A program made the position numbers and the translations under genes. The notes beneath the pieces were generated by a model. The model made no database searches, had not been told where the DNA came from, and saw only the letters and a list, made by a program, of their open reading frames with translations. Below are positions 1 through 7,358 of a DNA stretch of 11,932 nt, in pieces. Source of the DNA: Planctomycetaceae bacterium. Its GTDB lineage: Bacteria; Planctomycetota; Planctomycetia; Pirellulales; Pirellulaceae. Positions within the stretch are counted from its first letter, which is position 1. Each line of letters starts with the position of its first letter. The stretch is from positions 1 through 11,932 of the forward strand of contig NYXM01000180.1 of assembly GCA_002685655.1 (NCBI GenBank). Direction: 5' to 3'.

Positions 1-1078
1 CCGGCAACGGTTCCAATCCGCCTCCGCGGAGTGCCATTAAAGCGGAGTATGTCTTGTTGCCGTCCTCTTGGATGCTCGCGTTAAGCTTGGCAACAGTCTT
101 GTCAAACTCGGTCTTCTCGGCTTCCGCCGCCGCCGCTGTTTGTTCGAATTCTTTCTTCTTGTTCGCATCTTTTTCCGCCGCCGCCTTGTCCCTCGCCGCC
201 TTAGCCTCGGCAGTTTTTACTCGTGACTGTGCAGCAGCCCGGTCACGTTCGATCGTATTCCAGCCTTGTCGTTCGAGCATGGCGACCAAGTCCGCTTCGT
301 TCAGCGCTCGCTCGGCGACCGCCACCTTGTCGGTCGCCCTCTTTTTCGCTGCTGCGAGCGCTTGCTTGGCACTCTGGAAGGCCTTCTGAGCTTCTGGTTT
401 GGCTTCCGGCTTGCCTTCCGTCCCAGCCGCCTTTTCCGCTGCCGTCAACTCGGCAAGTGCTTTATCCAGGGCCGCCACCGCTGCGTCGCCTTTTTCGGCC
501 GCTTTCTTTGCAGCCTCCAACTCCAACACGAGCACGTTGCGTGTCGCAGCCCGCGTGGTCAAGATCTTCCCCGCCAACTTGCGATCTGACGCCAGAAACT
601 CCACAGCCGCCTTCTTGTGAAGCCCTTGCTCTTTCACGTCGGCCTTCTCCATCGCGGTCAGTGTGGCGGCTTTTTGGGCGACGAGTTGTTCGGCTGCCTT
701 TCTTGCTTCCTCCGTTTTAGCGGCCGTTTCGAGCAACGCTTTCTTCTTCGCCGGATCTGCTTCAGCGCCAGATTCTTCGGCAGCCGATTTGGCCGTTGCC
801 GTCTTCTCGGCGAGCAGTTTTTCAGCTTCGGCCTTGGCCTGCACAGCCCGGGCCACATCCTTGCGAGTGGAGACCGCAATCTCCCGCGTCGCTGCATCGG
901 CCATGCCGAGAGAACCCCACTCTTTGCGTGCCTCTGCCTCCTCTGTTTGGGCCTGTTGACGAGCTTTGCGGGCTTCGGCGAGTCCCTCGGCGAGAGGTTT
1001 CTTGTCTTGTTGCGCCACCACAGGGCCTACCAAGAGAATCAGGCTCAATATCACGCCGGATGTCATCGCTCTGAACAT
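1..1078 (-). CDS. Secreted Lys/Ala/Glu-rich coiled-coil protein, probable N-terminal part of a second DUF1800 paralogue (3' end outside window)
   Basis: An open frame of 359 codons runs from an ATG at 1078 to the left edge without a stop, so the C-terminus is missing. Residues 1-22 form a signal peptide (MFRAMTSG, then a run of I/L/V, then VVA before QQD), implying export. Residues about 25-345 are almost entirely Ala, Lys, Glu, Asp and Gln with heptad-like spacing, as in a long coiled coil. An AGAGG at 1088-1092 sits 9 bases before the start. The gene follows the DUF1800 gene after 36 bases on the same strand, so the two are probably co-transcribed. Its coiled coil shares features with that protein: an AATREIA motif near the N-terminus, an AAE-x-D-x-x-x-KKK segment, and a final ALRGGGLEPLP that parallels AAALGGLTPLS just before the DUF1800 domain of the neighbour. 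I infer that a DUF1800 domain follows beyond the window. Another C-terminal domain is possible. Confidence 0.8.
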   Translation of the reverse strand, partial: MFRAMTSGVILSLILLVGPVVAQQDKKPLAEGLAEARKARQQAQTEEAEARKEWGSLGMADAATREIAVSTRKDVARAVQAKAEAEKLLAEKTATAKSAAEESGAEADPAKKKALLETAAKTEEARKAAEQLVAQKAATLTAMEKADVKEQGLHKKAAVEFLASDRKLAGKILTTRAATRNVLVLELEAAKKAAEKGDAAVAALDKALAELTAAEKAAGTEGKPEAKPEAQKAFQSAKQALAAAKKRATDKVAVAERALNEADLVAMLERQGWNTIERDRAAAQSRVKTAEAKAARDKAAAEKDANKKKEFEQTAAAAEAEKTEFDKTVAKLNASIQEDGNKTYSALMALRGGGLEPLP

Positions 1079-1114
1079 TGTCGTAAGCCTCTGTTGAAAG
1101 TGCTGGTAGAACTC

Positions 1115-3496
1115 TTAGGCCATCTGGTACTCCGGCATACTGAGCATCAAGATCAGCACGCTCTGCAACTTCTCGTTCAACTCGTTACGCTGTTTCGCCC
1201 AATCTGGTTTTTGAGGCAACTCGCCAAGGAAACCGATCAGTTCCTTGCGCTTGTCCTGGCTGAGCGGTTTCATCAGGCACGCCTTGGCCAGATAGTCGAC
1301 CAGTTCGCCGGATGTCTTGCAGCCGCTTGCCTCCAGAAGCGCCACTGCATCGACACCCTGTCGGTTTGGCTGCGGGACCGAGTTGATCAATTCGGCCACG
1401 CTGTTGTAACGCACGAACATCCGGTTGGAACTGATCCACGACCGGCCATATCGCCAGCCCTTGACATCGGGCGGCTCTAATAACTGCTGACCCATCTGCC
1501 GGATCGCCCCGTCGAGGGCGCCGTAGTTAGTCACCTGCTTGAGCCCCAGGTCGCGCAGCGTGCCCACCACCAACTCAATTGGGCTCTTGATCTGGCAGCC
1601 AGTCACATGCTCGTCGTAGAATTCCTCGGACAAGAAAAGGTTCCTGAGCATCGGCTCCAGCTCGTAGTTGTACGCCCTCAGCACAGTCGCCAGTCGCTCG
1701 ACCGTCTCCTGCTTCGGGTCGCCGCAGGCGAAATATTCGAACAGTCTGCGAGCGATGAATCGGGAGGTTGCCGGTTGGTCGAGAATCAACCGCACGAGGT
1801 CGTCACCGGTCCAGGGCCCCGTCTTGCCGAAGATCGTTTTGTCGCCCGTGTCGTGGTTCGCATGAACAAACCGGAACCCACCGCTCGTGTTATCGTAGGT
1901 GTAGCCAGTGAGCGCCCGGGCGGCCTGGATGATGTCTTCTTCAGTATATCCTTGGTCCACACCCATGGAGAACAGTTCCAGGATCTCGCGGGCCAAGTTC
2001 TCGTTCGGCTGTCCTTTGACGTTCTTGTTGTTGTCCAGGTAGCGGATCATCGTCGGATCGTGGACGATCGCGTACAACAGCGCCCCGTAATTGCCGGCGG
2101 CATGTTGCCGGAAGATCTGGTTCTGTTTGTACATGGTGTAACTGTTATTCACCACGCTGTACTGCGCGGCGAACAGCCCATGCCAGAACAAAGTCAGCTT
2201 CTCTTCCAGCGGGCGGGGCGACTGCACCATGCGGCGTAGCCACCATTGCCGCAGCCTGCTGGCTTGGCCGCTTTCCGACGACTGCCTCGCCGCGGCAGCT
2301 CGGCCGCGCAAGAACCTGTTCCGCAGCTTCTTCTCGAACGGATCGGTTAGCAGTGGCTGCGTGATATCCAGAGGCGCGTTGGCAGCCGGCTGTTTGTAGA
2401 ACTGGAGGAGATGGTCCACCGCTCGGTACGGCCCCATCGCGGACAGCTTTTGCACCTCTTGCGGAGTGCCGCCGAAACCGGCTCGCACCAACAAATGTCG
2501 GGCTTTGGCGTAGTTCCAGTCCTTCGAACTCAACGGCGTCAGGCCGCCTAGAGCCGCAGCTCGCGACGGATAGACCTTGGCAGTCCCCGCGTTGAACTCG
2601 GCCTTCTTTGCGGCGACCAGTTTCGCCATCGCGGCCTTTCGTTCGCCTTCCGTCTTGGCGAATTTTTCGAGCTTTTTCTTCCTTGCTTGATCAGGTTCGG
2701 CGGCGGCCAGCTTGGTGGCGATCCGAGCAGCTCCACCGTTTATTTCCACAGTTTGTTGCATTCGGTATCTCTGCTCTTCCGCCCAGAGTTGGTTCTCCCA
2801 AGCGACGAGGGCCTGGTTCTCAGAGATGGCCCGCCGAGCAGCTTCGGCCTTACTCTTCTCGGTCGCCTTGACCTTCAGCGCCGCCACCGCACGCTCGGCA
2901 GCCCCCGTGGCGGCCTTCTGCTCGCGCAAAGCCTTTCCTGCCGCCGTCAACTCCTTCAGAGCTCGCTGAGCGCCATCGGCTTGGGACTTCTCAGCCGCCT
3001 TGGCTTTCAGTTCCAGCACCACGCGTTCGGCAGTCCGGATCGCAATCCCTTTTTGCTGCGTCATGTTCTGCGCCACCATCAGCTCCTGCGCCGCTTGATC
3101 ATGGGCAAAAGAGTCAGGCACCAATCGTTCCACGACCGCCCTCATCGTTTCAAGTCTCTGCTCGACGAGTGTGCGTGCCGCAGCCAGCTCGGCCTCTGGC
3201 TTTTTCTCAGCAATCTTCTGTTCTAACGCCTCTTTCGCGGCGAGCAATTTCTCTAAAGCATCCTCCGACCTCCGCTGCTCTGACCGGGCGATTTCACGAG
3301 TCGCCGCGTGGGTCATCGCCCGTGAGTTCAGCTCGACGTTTGCCGTTTCGTCTTCCTGCTCAGCCTTCTTCACCGCCGCCCCGGCGTCAGCCAACTCATC
3401 CGCCACCGCCGGTGTCGCCCACCCCAGCCCCGCGAGGGCAAACCCAGTTGCAAACGAACCAACTAACCATCGATGAAATGTCGTTTGCGTTCTCAT
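1115..3496 (-). CDS. DUF1800 family protein with signal peptide and long N-terminal coiled coil
   Basis: The product has 793 residues. Residues 1-32 are a signal peptide (MRTQTTFHRW, hydrophobic core, AVA before DEL). Residues about 35-310 are an Ala/Lys/Glu/Arg-rich coiled coil. Residues about 320-790 are a DUF1800 domain, recognisable from AKARHLLVRAGFGGTP (about 325-340), NENLAREILELFSMG (about 490-505), the ARALTGY segment, RFIARRLFEYF, CQIKSPIELVVG (about 630) and PPDVKGW (about 675). The domain has no established biochemical activity. In Planctomycetota and other phyla, DUF1800 genes are often paired with DUF1501 genes and encode exported proteins. The frame stays open upstream to 3781, but that extension carries no signal peptide and overlaps a decayed DUF1800 fragment. 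The ATG at 3496 with its signal peptide is therefore the better start. The coiled-coil half makes the protein longer than a simple DUF1800 protein. The downstream gene is a probable paralogue. Confidence 0.93.
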   Translation of the reverse strand: MRTQTTFHRWLVGSFATGFALAGLGWATPAVADELADAGAAVKKAEQEDETANVELNSRAMTHAATREIARSEQRRSEDALEKLLAAKEALEQKIAEKKPEAELAAARTLVEQRLETMRAVVERLVPDSFAHDQAAQELMVAQNMTQQKGIAIRTAERVVLELKAKAAEKSQADGAQRALKELTAAGKALREQKAATGAAERAVAALKVKATEKSKAEAARRAISENQALVAWENQLWAEEQRYRMQQTVEINGGAARIATKLAAAEPDQARKKKLEKFAKTEGERKAAMAKLVAAKKAEFNAGTAKVYPSRAAALGGLTPLSSKDWNYAKARHLLVRAGFGGTPQEVQKLSAMGPYRAVDHLLQFYKQPAANAPLDITQPLLTDPFEKKLRNRFLRGRAAAARQSSESGQASRLRQWWLRRMVQSPRPLEEKLTLFWHGLFAAQYSVVNNSYTMYKQNQIFRQHAAGNYGALLYAIVHDPTMIRYLDNNKNVKGQPNENLAREILELFSMGVDQGYTEEDIIQAARALTGYTYDNTSGGFRFVHANHDTGDKTIFGKTGPWTGDDLVRLILDQPATSRFIARRLFEYFACGDPKQETVERLATVLRAYNYELEPMLRNLFLSEEFYDEHVTGCQIKSPIELVVGTLRDLGLKQVTNYGALDGAIRQMGQQLLEPPDVKGWRYGRSWISSNRMFVRYNSVAELINSVPQPNRQGVDAVALLEASGCKTSGELVDYLAKACLMKPLSQDKRKELIGFLGELPQKPDWAKQRNELNEKLQSVLILMLSMPEYQMA

Positions 3497-3506
3497 GGAC
3501 CCGAAT

Positions 3507-3511
3507 CTCCC
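3507..3511 (-). promoter_or_regulatory. Ribosome binding site deciding the DUF1800 start
   Basis: GGGAG on the minus strand lies 10 bases before the ATG at 3496. Together with the signal peptide that begins there, it favours this start over the upstream in-frame start at 3781. The site lies immediately downstream of the decayed DUF1800 fragment. Confidence 0.5.
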
Positions 3512-3543
3512 AACAAAAGTCTCTACATCTGCCTGAAATAATC

Positions 3544-3666
3544 CTAGTCGCACAGCGTAGCGACCACAAACACGGCCGGGCTCTCGATCTAACAGCCGGG
3601 CACGAGCTCGCTGTAGAACTGCTTGGACAGCAACAAGTTTCAAAGCATTGGCTCCAGCTCGTATTG
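3544..3666 (-). pseudogene. Decayed fragment of a third DUF1800 gene (C-terminal part of the domain)
   Basis: Read on the minus strand from 3666, one frame gives QYELEPML, stop, NLLLSKQFYSELVPGC, stop, IESPAVFVVATLCD, stop. This aligns without gaps to NYELEPMLRNLF, then LSEEFYDEHVTGC, then QIKSPIELVVGTLRDL in the intact DUF1800 protein of this window. By hand count 25 of 41 positions are identical. The stops are TGA at 3640-3642 (where the intact protein has Arg), TAG at 3589-3591 (Gln) and TAG at 3544-3546 (Leu). The first two are explained by single C-to-T changes from CGA and CAG. A weaker trace may continue to about 3515 (RQM, then LLL) and, in another frame, to about 3710 (EFHAPSDAELPSLD). 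The fragment lies just upstream of the intact gene, on the same strand, as expected for a relic of tandem duplication. Confidence 0.8.
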
Positions 3667-4251
3667 GTGTGTCGAGTGAAGGCAATTCGGCGTCTGAGGG
3701 GGCGTGAAATTCTGGGCGGGGAGTCGGTGGGAACGGTCTCCTTCCGGAAAGGGCCCCCATATCGTCGGCCAAGACCAACATGGTGACCTGGACCAGCCAT
3801 TCCGTGTAGCGGCGCTGCGATTTACACAGCTATTGAAAATCCTTGTACTGACGCTGGATTGGATATCTGCAGTTCGGTGTAAAAGTGCATCCCGTGCAGG
3901 AGAATCCATCCTTTCCAGCCGTCGCGAATACTTCGTAAACACGAGCCTAATTATTGCCTTTACGTGTTCCAGATGTCAACTATTGAGGTGCAGGAATCCG
4001 AAATAGTCCCTGCCGTGACAACGCAGATCGCGGGACGAGGCGGGGCCGTTGACGCCGTTGGCCCCGGGGGCCCTACCGCAGGTGCCGCCTTTTAGTTCTA
4101 AAGCAACGGTTTTGGCTTGAATCGTCTGTGTTTGCGCTTTCCAGACGAACGGTGAGATTGGCGTAACGAACAAGGCGTCATCTTGGCTGAACGCCTGTGG
4201 CCTTGGGGCCTTTCCGAGACCTTTGACACACTGGTTAACAACGTTCTTCTC
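3667..4251. other. Intergenic stretch without a convincing gene
   Basis: This stretch separates the DUF1800 unit from the end of the HzsA-related gene. Short open frames exist on both strands, the longest relevant one being a 65-codon minus-strand frame at 3976-4173, but none shows a recognisable domain, signal peptide or good ribosome binding site. The part at 4041-4072 is very GC-rich, with a 7-base inverted repeat (CGGGGCC at 4041-4047 and GGCCCCG at 4060-4066, 12-base loop). A second short inverted repeat (CGTAAA at 3934-3939, TTTACG at 3959-3964) lies in an AT-richer part. The promoter of the DUF1800 unit is presumably here or in the relic, but I could not place it. Confidence 0.6.
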
Positions 4252-7233
4252 TCAATCCAGCACTGGCAGCACCACCTTCCCTTGCGCCTGGTCTTTAGTT
4301 CGCTCGTAGGAGCCGTAGAATTCTGAATTGCAATCGAGCCACAACGTCAGGCGGTGGAAGTCTTCATCAGAGAGTTCGACGCCGTGATGCTCCGTTCCCA
4401 GATACTTCAGCAATCCCGAGGCGCGCGCTCCAAACTTGCCGGCGATCGATCGGGCTCCGCCGTGGACCCCATTGTTGATCGAACCGTTGCTGACGTCGAA
4501 GTAGAACCCGTATTTCTTCGCCAGGTTGTTGTAAGAGCGAGTCCAGCCGTTGCCGCCTTCGATCGTACCTGCCAGATCGAGGGCCCCGTTCTTCTTGTGA
4601 CATTCGACGCAGTTCCGATCAAGCACCGACTGGACCAGACGCACATAGTTGAAGGGGTTTGCCCCGTCGACTTCCGCTCTGATCTTTGACGGTGCACGCT
4701 GGACAGCGAGCGAAGCACGAAGCGAAAGCGTCGGAGTACGGCGTTTGGGTTCGTGGCATCCCTGGCAGGTCATCTGTTCACCGGGATGCAGGTAAGTTCC
4801 GCTGCGCATCGACTGCACGGCCATGCCACGTGCATCGAGGGTCTGAAAGTAAAGTACTTTGCCGATAGGCGCTTCGAAATAGACGCTACCGTCCTCTTCA
4901 ACGGGGACGGTCCCCAGCACAGCCCGGGCGTTGGTCTGATTGGCAACTCCGATCCGAGGCTGATTCGGGGGGGCGGTGGTCTTGGGCAGCGCCTGGATGA
5001 TGCGCAGGGCGTCGATCCTGGTTCCCTCCGGCCAAGAGAAATCAGCGTCGTAGACGTTCGTGATGGTGATGGTTGCCCGCGGAACGTCCTTGGCGGCCGC
5101 CTTTGCGGCAGCGGTCTGGATCGTCTGGTCGGGAATGACGGGTGGCTTTGGCCGGGGCTGTAACGGAATTGGGCTCAGGCAGGAGATCTCGGGGTCGCGA
5201 TAGATCAACTCCTTGTTTCCGAAGCGGTCGATCCAATAGATGCCGCGGTTCTTGGCTTGGGCATCGTAGACGCAAAGGTAATCGTCCTCGCTGAGCGGCC
5301 AAGGCGTTCCGTATGCGGAGTGCCTGCGAACGTTTGCCTTGCCTCCTTCGGCTTCGGGAAATGGAACGTCGGGGGTCAGCCGGGTCAGCTGTGACATCGC
5401 ATTGTCGTCGGCGAGCTGGGTATCGATCATCACGAGCGAGCCGAAAGCCTGCCCGTGATGCGCTCCGGTGGCAGCAACGAATTTGTGGGAACCGGGGATG
5501 GCACGGATGCTCATTTCCATCCAGGGCCGGCTTTCGCGGCGACTAGGATAATTTCCGTGAAACGAGCGCGGGTCGCGTCCGTCCGGAAAGCAGGACCACA
5601 TATGGTGGGCGATGTTCGTGTCGCGGTCGATGTAGTCCCAGCGCGTGTAGACGAGCGTCCCGTCATTGGCGACGCTTGGCTGCCACTCATGGGTCTCGTG
5701 GTGGCTCAATCGGATGATGTCGCTGCCGTCGTCTGCCATCGAGTGCAGCGTGTAGACGGGACAGTGCCGGCCACAACGCAGGTAGCCGCCGCGCCGCTCC
5801 GAAATAAATGCAATCCGACCGTTGGGCAGAAAACAGGGGTCGAAGTCGTTCCAACTCCCGTCGGTCAATTGGACCAGCCCGCTGCCGTCGGTATTGCAAC
5901 GGAAGATGTGGTAGCTGTATTCGGGAGTCCATTCGTAAGCTTCTTTGCCTTGATACTTGCTCCAAGCCTCCGCCTGGCTGTAGGCAAACAGGATCGTCTC
6001 TCCATCAAACGACAGCTCCGGTGAGAGGAATGTTCCCGAATCGAGCTTTTGCCCTTTCAATCGTCCCCTCTCGACAACCGAATCCTCCAGCAGGTTCTCA
6101 AGTCGCGGATTCGCTCCAAACGGATCCGAAAGAACATACAGCCCTCCGCCCGGAACGGCATTGCAGCCGTAGAATTGATCGCACATGTGAAATACGCCGG
6201 CAGAATCGTGCCGTTTGAGAAACAGAAGCTTGTCGATCTTCAGTCGCTGATTGCAGAAGGCAATTCGCCGGGCCAAACCGGTAGCTTCGATGAAGATGGC
6301 GCGGCGCGCGGCGATCTCCTTGGCATCGGACTGCTCCAACGCACTCAGGCGACGATCGAGGGCATCCAGTTCGCGTACCAACGGATCCAACCGCTTCTCG
6401 TCTGCGTCGAGACGCAGTCGCTGGGCGAGTTTCTTCGCGCGGTCGACGACGCTGCGCGAATGTTCTAGGCGAAATTGCGCTTGGGCTTCCGCGAGCTGTG
6501 CTTGCGGTGGAGCGGCCCGGTCAACTCCCTCGGGCAATGTCCCGGGAAACGAGTATGGCCCGACGCTCTTCTGGTCGGCCGGCTTTCGGAGCGCCACGTT
6601 CCGTTTGACGTCGTCAGCCGCGTAGACCTCGACCTCATCGAGCGCGAATGAGCATCGGCCCGGAACCAACAAGCGAACGATTCGAGCCGAGACTTGTTGT
6701 TGCTTCAGATCGACGATGAGCGGTTTGTTCTCTTTCACGCCCAGAAACGTCTGCCCGTCGTGCTGGTACACATCCTGGAACTTCGACGGTTTTGCATCGG
6801 TGGCCAGAAGCACACGGATCTTCGCCGTTCGGCTCGCTGTACCACGATCGGCGCGGTTGAAAATGACGACTCGATCGAGCACGTAGTCTTCGCCCAGATC
6901 GACCTGCCACCACGCGTCCGATTCGCCGCTGGCCGTGTGGAAGCCCCAACGTCCATTCTTGACGCCGTCACATCCCCCGGCGGCATCTTGAACGGTCGTG
7001 ACGCCGTGGGCATTGCGAGTCGAAGATGCACTGCCTCCCGCAGCATCTGCAACGAACCGCGCGTCGCGCCCAATCAAGTCTGCCTGCACGGCTCGATCAA
7101 TGGCCGCGCCAACGGACTGGTCCCCTGCTATCGCGCCGCGATGGTGCATGGCGATACAGCCCAACACGATCAAGCCCGCTGCGGTGAGGCGGGCGGTACG
7201 GCCTGTTCTTCCAGCATTGAAAGACGATTTCAT
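4252..7233 (-). CDS. HzsA-related exported diheme protein with N-terminal discoidin-like domain
   Basis: The product has 993 residues. Residues 1-36 are a signal peptide (basic start, LTAAGLIVLGCIAM core, AIA before GDQ). VLGC could also be a weak lipobox. Residues about 55-206 resemble an F5/8 type C/discoidin domain (WWQVDLGEDYVLDRVVIFNR, then FALDEVEVYA). Residues about 243-312 are charged and helical, probably a coiled coil. From about 345 the sequence follows the hydrazine synthase alpha-subunit family: HMCDQFYGCNAVPGGGLYVL, TolB-like beta-propeller repeats (VQLTDGSWNDFDPCFLPNGR at about 454-473), then CQGCH at 823-827 and CVECH at 875-879. The two CxxCH sites predict two covalently bound c-type haems, the number in HzsA. 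The likely location is the periplasm or cell surface. No Tyr follows the first CxxCH and no hzsBC genes are nearby, so hydrazine synthesis is unlikely and the real reaction is unknown. The start at 7233 is preferred over 7278 because the signal peptide begins there. Confidence 0.9.
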   Translation of the reverse strand: MKSSFNAGRTGRTARLTAAGLIVLGCIAMHHRGAIAGDQSVGAAIDRAVQADLIGRDARFVADAAGGSASSTRNAHGVTTVQDAAGGCDGVKNGRWGFHTASGESDAWWQVDLGEDYVLDRVVIFNRADRGTASRTAKIRVLLATDAKPSKFQDVYQHDGQTFLGVKENKPLIVDLKQQQVSARIVRLLVPGRCSFALDEVEVYAADDVKRNVALRKPADQKSVGPYSFPGTLPEGVDRAAPPQAQLAEAQAQFRLEHSRSVVDRAKKLAQRLRLDADEKRLDPLVRELDALDRRLSALEQSDAKEIAARRAIFIEATGLARRIAFCNQRLKIDKLLFLKRHDSAGVFHMCDQFYGCNAVPGGGLYVLSDPFGANPRLENLLEDSVVERGRLKGQKLDSGTFLSPELSFDGETILFAYSQAEAWSKYQGKEAYEWTPEYSYHIFRCNTDGSGLVQLTDGSWNDFDPCFLPNGRIAFISERRGGYLRCGRHCPVYTLHSMADDGSDIIRLSHHETHEWQPSVANDGTLVYTRWDYIDRDTNIAHHMWSCFPDGRDPRSFHGNYPSRRESRPWMEMSIRAIPGSHKFVAATGAHHGQAFGSLVMIDTQLADDNAMSQLTRLTPDVPFPEAEGGKANVRRHSAYGTPWPLSEDDYLCVYDAQAKNRGIYWIDRFGNKELIYRDPEISCLSPIPLQPRPKPPVIPDQTIQTAAAKAAAKDVPRATITITNVYDADFSWPEGTRIDALRIIQALPKTTAPPNQPRIGVANQTNARAVLGTVPVEEDGSVYFEAPIGKVLYFQTLDARGMAVQSMRSGTYLHPGEQMTCQGCHEPKRRTPTLSLRASLAVQRAPSKIRAEVDGANPFNYVRLVQSVLDRNCVECHKKNGALDLAGTIEGGNGWTRSYNNLAKKYGFYFDVSNGSINNGVHGGARSIAGKFGARASGLLKYLGTEHHGVELSDEDFHRLTLWLDCNSEFYGSYERTKDQAQGKVVLPVLD

Positions 7234-7241
7234 GATTGCGT

Positions 7242-7245
7242 CTCC
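7242..7245 (-). promoter_or_regulatory. Ribosome binding site supporting the 7233 start of the HzsA-related gene
   Basis: GGAG on the minus strand lies 8 bases before the ATG at 7233. The alternative in-frame starts (7278 and the next codon) would add 15 or 14 polar residues before the signal peptide, so this site supports the shorter product. Confidence 0.5.
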
Positions 7246-7290
7246 AGTCGTTTCTGTGGATTCTCGATTCGGCATCATTCACTGCCTGTT

Positions 7291-7322
7291 AGTCTGATTA
7301 GTCTGAAGTCTGATTAGTCTGA
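7291..7322. repeat. Perfect 16-base tandem repeat, two copies
   Basis: AGTCTGATTAGTCTGA occurs twice head to tail at 7291-7306 and 7307-7322, and AGTCTGA alone appears four times. The repeat lies in the 125-base gap between the transporter gene and the HzsA-related gene, 58 bases before the start codon of the latter, and so within its leader. Its AT-rich, low-complexity nature contrasts with the surroundings and suggests slippage-type duplication. A role as a direct-repeat operator is possible but unsupported. Confidence 0.9.
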
Positions 7323-7358
7323 TGATTGTATCGTGTTACGTGTCTCCAGCCGGCCAAT

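Noticed and set aside
1..1078. Several plus-strand open frames over the coiled-coil gene (for example at 54-389, 223-720 and 617-1480)
   Set aside because: They are antisense shadows of a low-complexity, GC-rich coding frame. Their products are Ser/Arg/Leu-rich with no domain.
3497..3781. N-terminal extension of the DUF1800 frame by 95 codons
   Set aside because: The extension precedes a clear signal peptide, overlaps the DUF1800 relic in another frame and has no recognisable domain. The ATG at 3496 has its own ribosome binding site.
3751..3790. Minus-strand LVLADDMG resembling the N-terminus of sulfatases
   Set aside because: Only about eight residues match, nothing downstream continues the family, and the frame breaks. 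Chance similarity is the simpler explanation.
4180..4225. Possible terminator hairpin (GGCC, TTGG, GGCC) downstream of the HzsA-related gene
   Set aside because: The stem is only four bases and no T-tract follows on the minus strand.
4252..7233. Genuine hydrazine synthase alpha subunit (hzsA)
   Set aside because: The family resemblance is clear, but the ligand Tyr after the first haem is absent, an extra discoidin domain is present and no hzsB/hzsC partners are in the window.
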